A stretch of 64,000 nucleotides of DNA from Mycolicibacterium moriokaense (GTDB lineage Bacteria; Actinomycetota; Actinomycetes; Mycobacteriales; Mycobacteriaceae), in the NCBI RefSeq assembly GCF_003201655.1, contig NZ_QJJU01000007.1, positions 124,001 to 188,000 on the forward strand. Direction: 5' to 3'. Below, in pieces: positions 60,036-64,000 of this stretch (the first letter of the stretch is position 1; each line of letters starts with the position of its first letter). Position numbers and translations under genes: made by a program. Below the pieces are notes generated by a model that ran no database searches, was not told the DNA's origin, and worked only from the letters and a program-made list of their open reading frames with translations.

Positions 60036-62291
60036 GTGCTGCAACGAATCGCACTGCTGGCGATTGCCGCGCCGCGACGAATCGTCGCGATCGCGGCACT
60101 GGTCATGGTCGCCTGCGGCATCTTCGGAATTCCCGTCGCCAAGTCGTTGTCCGCCGGAGGCTTTCAGGACCCGACCTCGGAGTCGGCGCAGGCGACCCAA
60201 CTGCTCGTCGACAAGTTCGATCAGGGCGACATGGATCTGGTTATCAGTGTGACCGCCGACGGTGGCACTCAAAGCCAGCAGGCGCGCGAAGTCGGTGCAG
60301 ATATCGCCGCGCAGTTGCAGGAGTCGCCGCATGTGGCGCAGGTGACGTCGGCGTGGACGGCACCGACCTCGGCCACGGCCGCACTGATCAGCAAGGACGG
60401 CAAGACCGGGCTGATCGTCGCAGGCATCACCGGCGGGGAGAACGACGCCCAGAAGTACGCAAAGGAACTCACCGCTCGGATAGTGCACGACCGGGACGGC
60501 GTCACCGTGCGTGCCGGTGGCGTGGCGATGACGTATGTCCAGATCAACGGCCAGAGCGAAAAAGACTTGCTGACGATGGAGTCGATCGCGATACCGCTGA
60601 GCTTTGTCGTGTTGGTGTGGGTGTTCGGCGGATTGATGGCAGCGGCCCTGCCCCTGGTGGTGGGCGTGTTCGCGATCCTGGGCTCTATGGCGGTGCTACG
60701 AGCCATCACCCTGTTCACCGACGTCTCGATCTTCGCGCTGAACCTCAGCATCGCGATGGGTCTGGCGCTGGCCATCGACTACTCGCTGTTGATCATCAGC
60801 CGGTTCCGCGACGAGTTGGCCGACGGCGCCGACCGCGAACACGCGCTGGTTCGCACGATGACGACCGCGGGCCGCACCGTGCTGTTCTCGGCCATGACGG
60901 TCGCGCTGTCGATGGTCGCGATGGTGCTGTTCCCGATGTACTTCCTCAAGTCGTTCGCATATGCAGGCATCGCGGTCGTGGCCTTCGCCGCCATCGCTGC
61001 GATCGTGGTGGTGCCTGCTGCGATCGCGCTGCTCGGCGACCGGCTGGACTCGCTGGACACCCGTCGGCTGTTCCGCTGGCTCCTGAGTCGACCCGACCCC
61101 GAACGCAATCCGGTCGAGCAGATGTTCTGGTATCGATCCACCAAATTCGTTATGCGCCGGTCGATTCCCGTTGGCCTCGCGATCGTCGCTCTGCTGCTGC
61201 TACTCGGCGCGCCGTTCCTTGGCATCAAGTGGGGCTTCCCGGACGACCGCGTGCTCCCGCAATCGCTGTCGGCGCGGCAGGTCGGTGATGAACTGCGAAG
61301 CAACTTCGCCGTCGACTCGTCGACCAACGTCACCGTTGTCATCCCTGACGCCGTCGGTTTGCCTCCTGCCGAACTGGACAAGTACGCCGAGTCGCTGTCT
61401 CGGGTCGCCGACGTGTCATCGGTATCCGCTCCCGGCGGCACGTTTATGGACGGCGGACTCGCCGGACCCCCCTCGGCGGCCACCGGAATGAAGGACGGCA
61501 GCGCGTTCCTGACCATCGGCAGCACGGCACCGCTGTTCACCGACGCCTCGGAAGCCCAACTCGACGCAGTGCATGCGGTAAGCCCGCCGGGCGGTAAGTC
61601 CGTTCAGGTGACCGGGATGGCGCAGATCAATCGCGACAGCTCGCAGGCGATCACGTCGCGGCTGCCACTTGTACTCGGGGTGATTGCCGCGATCACGTTC
61701 GTCCTGCTGTTCCTGCTCACCGGCAGTGTGGTTTTGCCGCTGAAGGCGTTGGTGCTCAACGTTTTATCGCTGACCGCCGCGTTCGGCGCGTTGGTGTGGA
61801 TCTTCCAGGATGGCCATCTGGGCGCTCTGGGGACGACGTCGACGGGCACGCTGGTGGCCAACATGCCGGTGCTGCTGTTCTGCGTCGCGTTCGGGTTGTC
61901 CATGGACTATGAGGTGTTCCTGGTGTCGCGGATCCGCGAGTACTGGCTCAAGTCCGGAAAGACCCGGGCGGACAACGACGAAAGCGTCGCCCTCGGCCTT
62001 GCCAAGACCGGGCGCGTCGTCACCGCGGCTGCATTGCTGATGACGATCTCGTTCGCCGCACTGATCGCAGCGCAGGTCGCGTTCATGCGGATGATGGGTG
62101 TCGGTATGACGCTCGCCATCGTTGTCGATGCGACGCTGGTCCGCATGGCGTTGGTGCCTGCATTCATGCACGTGCTCGGCCGGTGGAACTGGTGGGCGCC
62201 GAAACCGCTTGCGCGGCTGCATGAACGCATCGGCATCAGCGAGTCCGCCGAGGAGCCTGCCCCGGTCAACGATCCCGTCGGCTCCCGATGA
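60036..62291 (+). CDS. mmpL13: MmpL-family RND lipid transporter, intact MmpL13-like
   Basis: The 751-residue product has twelve membrane helices in the MmpL/RND layout: helix 1 at about 13-35, a porter domain at about 40-190, helices 2-6, helix 7 at about 370-390, a second porter domain, and helices 8-12. The proton-relay Asp-Tyr pairs are LAIDYSLLIIS and LSMDYEVFLVS. It would export a lipid or siderophore-like product by proton antiport. The start is GTG after ggaaggg. Placement after mcr/SDR and before the methyltransferase matches mmpL13a/mmpL13b of M. tuberculosis, which are two ORFs there but one here. Confidence 0.9.
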   Translation: MLQRIALLAIAAPRRIVAIAALVMVACGIFGIPVAKSLSAGGFQDPTSESAQATQLLVDKFDQGDMDLVISVTADGGTQSQQAREVGADIAAQLQESPHVAQVTSAWTAPTSATAALISKDGKTGLIVAGITGGENDAQKYAKELTARIVHDRDGVTVRAGGVAMTYVQINGQSEKDLLTMESIAIPLSFVVLVWVFGGLMAAALPLVVGVFAILGSMAVLRAITLFTDVSIFALNLSIAMGLALAIDYSLLIISRFRDELADGADREHALVRTMTTAGRTVLFSAMTVALSMVAMVLFPMYFLKSFAYAGIAVVAFAAIAAIVVVPAAIALLGDRLDSLDTRRLFRWLLSRPDPERNPVEQMFWYRSTKFVMRRSIPVGLAIVALLLLLGAPFLGIKWGFPDDRVLPQSLSARQVGDELRSNFAVDSSTNVTVVIPDAVGLPPAELDKYAESLSRVADVSSVSAPGGTFMDGGLAGPPSAATGMKDGSAFLTIGSTAPLFTDASEAQLDAVHAVSPPGGKSVQVTGMAQINRDSSQAITSRLPLVLGVIAAITFVLLFLLTGSVVLPLKALVLNVLSLTAAFGALVWIFQDGHLGALGTTSTGTLVANMPVLLFCVAFGLSMDYEVFLVSRIREYWLKSGKTRADNDESVALGLAKTGRVVTAAALLMTISFAALIAAQVAFMRMMGVGMTLAIVVDATLVRMALVPAFMHVLGRWNWWAPKPLARLHERIGISESAEEPAPVNDPVGSR

Positions 62292-62971
62292 AACGGCGCC
62301 GCGCGCCGCGCGGTTCAGGCGAGCAATTGCGCGACGAGATCCTCGACGCGACCACCGAACTGCTGCTGGAAACGGGTCACGCCAAGGAGGTGTCCATCCG
62401 ATCGGTGGCGCAGCGGGTCGGCGTAACGCCGCCGTCGATCTATCTGCATTTCGCCGACAAGGACACCCTGCTGGACGCGGTGTGCGCCCGGTACTTCGAG
62501 AAGCTCGACGAGGAGATGCAACGCGTCGCGGCCGATCAACCGTCGATGATCGACGTGCTACGGGCGCAAGGCCTTGCCTATGTTCGCTTTGCCTTGAAAA
62601 CCCCTGAGCTGTACCGCATTGCGATGATGGGCGAGAGCCGGGAGGGCAGCGATGTCGACATGGCGCTGAACACCTCGGCGTTCGTGCATATGCGCAACTC
62701 GGTGGAGTCGCTGATCGAGGAGGGTATCTACCCGCAGTGCGACGCCATCACCAAGGCGCTCGAGTTGTGGACGGCAGCCCACGGCGTCGCAGCGCTGCTG
62801 ATATCGCGGCCGTACCTGCCGTGGGGCGACGTGGAGGAATTCGCCGATCGTATGCTGAGGTCGGTTTGCGTCGGCCACATCGTTTCGGGCTCGATCGGGC
62901 TCGATGTGCCGCCGCTGGAGGGGATAACAATGTTGAAGGGGCTGCTCGATGAGCAGCAACACCGTGGATAA
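62288..62971 (+). CDS. TetR-family regulator coupled to mmpL13
   Basis: The 227-residue product overlaps the mmpL stop by ATGA. The TetR domain is clear (LRDEILDATTELLLETGHAK; VAQRVGVTPPSIYLHFADKD), and the C-terminal domain is of the TetR_C_33-like type (YVRFALKTPELYRIAMMGES; MRNSVESLIEEGIYPQCDAI). It is co-transcribed with the transporter, so autoregulation through the promoter repeat at 59980-59992 is likely. I do not recall a TetR between mmpL13b and Rv1147 in M. tuberculosis. Confidence 0.9.
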   Translation: MKRRRAPRGSGEQLRDEILDATTELLLETGHAKEVSIRSVAQRVGVTPPSIYLHFADKDTLLDAVCARYFEKLDEEMQRVAADQPSMIDVLRAQGLAYVRFALKTPELYRIAMMGESREGSDVDMALNTSAFVHMRNSVESLIEEGIYPQCDAITKALELWTAAHGVAALLISRPYLPWGDVEEFADRMLRSVCVGHIVSGSIGLDVPPLEGITMLKGLLDEQQHRG

Positions 62972-63581
62972 CGCGTTCTTCGCGCGGTTCTGGACATTCA
63001 TGTCGGCGCATGAGCCCGAATCCGTGCGGGCATGGCGGCGCGAGGTTCTGGATGGCCTCTCGGGTCGGGTTCTGGAAGTCGGAGCCGGCACCGGAACGAA
63101 CTTCGCGCTATACCCCGACTCTGTCACGGAAGTGGTCGCGCTCGAACCCGAGCGGCGGCTAGCCCCGATCGCGCGCGAGGCGGCGTTGTCCGCGCCGGTG
63201 CCGGTCACGGTCTCTGACAGCACGATCGAATCCTTGGATGCGGCCGAACCGTTCGACGCGGTGGTCTGTTCGCTGGTGTTGTGCTCGGTCGACCAACCCG
63301 AAGCGGTACTGCAACAAATCTTTTCGATACTGCGACCCGGCGGCGAGCTTCGCTATCTGGAGCACATCGCCAGCGCAGGCGCTCGCGGACGGCTGCAGCG
63401 GGTGGCCGACGCGACCGTGTGGCCCAAGCTGTTCGGCAACTGTCATACACACCGCGACACCGAGCGCGCGATCGCCGATGCCGGTTTTCGGCCCCAGACC
63501 GCGAGGCATGACTTGGAGTTCCCGGCCTGGGTGCCGATGCCGGTCTCCGAGGTCGCCATCGGCAGGGCGGTCAAGCCTTAG
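62949..63581 (+). CDS. Class I SAM methyltransferase (METTL7/Rv1147-like)
   Basis: The 210-residue product starts 23 bp inside the TetR gene. Motif I reads VLEVGAGTGTNFALYP, followed by VVALEPERRLAPIA, VVCSLVLCSVDQP and the membrane-family signature LRYLEHIASAGARGRLQRVA with GNCHTHRDTERAIADAGF. These are hallmarks of METTL7-type phospholipid- or thiol-methyltransferases. Its position after mmpL13 equals Rv1147. It may modify the lipid exported by MmpL13 or protect against thiols; this is inference. Confidence 0.9.
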   Translation: MSSNTVDNAFFARFWTFMSAHEPESVRAWRREVLDGLSGRVLEVGAGTGTNFALYPDSVTEVVALEPERRLAPIAREAALSAPVPVTVSDSTIESLDAAEPFDAVVCSLVLCSVDQPEAVLQQIFSILRPGGELRYLEHIASAGARGRLQRVADATVWPKLFGNCHTHRDTERAIADAGFRPQTARHDLEFPAWVPMPVSEVAIGRAVKP

Positions 63582-63588
63582 CGTGATT

Positions 63589-63629
63589 TGTGTGCGTGTA
63601 GGAGCGCTGAGCGCAACAACATGCACACA
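63589..63629. terminator. Hairpin between convergent genes
   Basis: Arms TGTGTGCGTGT (63589-63599) and ACATGCACACA (63619-63629) pair with one mismatch around a 19-nt loop, between the stops of the methyltransferase and the DUF559 gene. It resembles the GTGTGC-containing palindromes seen at two other convergent gaps. Confidence 0.45.
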
Positions 63630-63631
63630 GA

Positions 63632-64000
63632 TCAGCTGATCGCACGCTTTATTTCCGAGATGACTCGTTGCGGGTGCTCGGTGAGGTCCAACCATGTGAA
63701 GCGCAGTACCTTCCAGCCGAGCAATGCGATGTTGTTCTGCCGATTGCGGTCGCCGACAAACACATCCGCGTCGCTGTGGAATGCCCAACCGTCGACTTCA
63801 ACGGCCACCATCTGCTTAGGAAACCCGACATCGACCTTGTAGCCGCCGACTGGATAATTCGTCCGCCACCCGGTGATGCCTGCCTCGCGTAGGAGTTTCA
63901 CAAGTAGACGTTCGGCCTCTGAGCGCGCCCCGTCGGACGCGGCTTGCAGCTGTCTTCTGGCTGCTGGTGATCCGTGCCGGCCTTTGTTTCGTAGGTGCGC
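63632..64000 (-). CDS. DUF559/Vsr-like endonuclease-domain protein, 5' end missing
   Basis: The frame is open from the stop at 63632 to the right edge, giving at least 122 residues of the C-terminal part. After a basic region (RNKGRHGSPAARRQLQAAS), the sequence reads SEAERLLVKLLREAGITGWR, then GGYKVDVGFPKQMVAVEVDG and FVGDRNRQNNIALLGWKVLR. This has the Asp, Glu-x-Asp and Lys layout of the PD-(D/E)XK/Vsr-like DUF559 domain. Such proteins are common, often multicopy, in mycobacteria and of unknown role. The true start is outside the window. Confidence 0.88.
   Translation of the reverse strand, partial: AHLRNKGRHGSPAARRQLQAASDGARSEAERLLVKLLREAGITGWRTNYPVGGYKVDVGFPKQMVAVEVDGWAFHSDADVFVGDRNRQNNIALLGWKVLRFTWLDLTEHPQRVISEIKRAIS

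Overview
The window is chromosomal DNA from a high-GC actinobacterium, almost certainly a Mycobacterium/Mycolicibacterium species. The evidence is a complete mce operon (yrbEA-yrbEB-mceABCDEF plus two Mce-associated membrane proteins), an intact MmpL13-type transporter, an alpha-methylacyl-CoA racemase (mcr), many FadE/EchA/FadA genes, many ATGA/GTGA-coupled starts and probable leaderless starts. Gene order at the left end (xseA, lipid-droplet-type protein, ispH, DUF6542 protein, ychF, later the Rv1117-like monooxygenase, a class III cyclase and ephC) and at the right end (echA, mcr, SDR, mmpL13, methyltransferase) follows, from memory, the M. tuberculosis Rv1108c-Rv1147 stretch. A large accessory block lies between the two ends. 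No tRNA, rRNA, CRISPR array, insertion sequence, prophage or integrase was seen.

Layout: 1-4.1 kb holds housekeeping genes (xseA partial, ispH, ychF). 4.1-5.3 kb is a 1.1 kb segment bracketed by a 28-bp near-perfect duplication of the 3' end of ychF and carrying one small secreted protein. 5.3-15.5 kb holds a secreted glycoside hydrolase, a methyltransferase, small exported or lipoproteins, a class III nucleotidyl cyclase and epoxide hydrolases. 15.6-19 kb holds an acyl-CoA dehydrogenase/carotenoid-cleavage-type oxygenase operon facing its own GntR regulator across one palindrome that also contains both -10 elements. 19-24 kb holds a 969-residue kinase-like/aminotransferase fusion coupled to an alpha/beta hydrolase, then a TetR and a VOC protein. 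24.3-36 kb is the mce operon ending in an epoxide-hydrolase-like gene. 36-44 kb is a mixed redox and lipid region, including a wax-ester-synthase-like protein with a degenerate motif and a DUF3556-type membrane protein with a KstR-type box in its promoter. 44-48.2 kb is a beta-oxidation operon with a FadR-type regulator. 48-55.4 kb holds a fasciclin protein, an MFS/AraC pair, two coupled TetRs, a gamma-carbonic-anhydrase-fold protein, a CPBP protease and an orphan HicB. 55.4-63.6 kb is the echA/mcr/SDR/nitronate monooxygenase/mmpL13/TetR/methyltransferase region, including a small acidic ORF and a DoxX pseudogene. The right edge is a truncated DUF559 endonuclease-like gene.

Functionally the window is dominated by lipid and steroid-like import and catabolism: Mce for uptake, FadE/EchA/FadA/Mcr/SDR for beta-oxidation and branched-chain epimerisation, and MmpL for lipid export. 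Most modules have a local GntR, TetR, HxlR or AraC regulator, often next to an inverted repeat. Convergent gene pairs are frequently separated by palindromic elements that look like bidirectional terminators. All family calls come from reading the translations; no database search was run.
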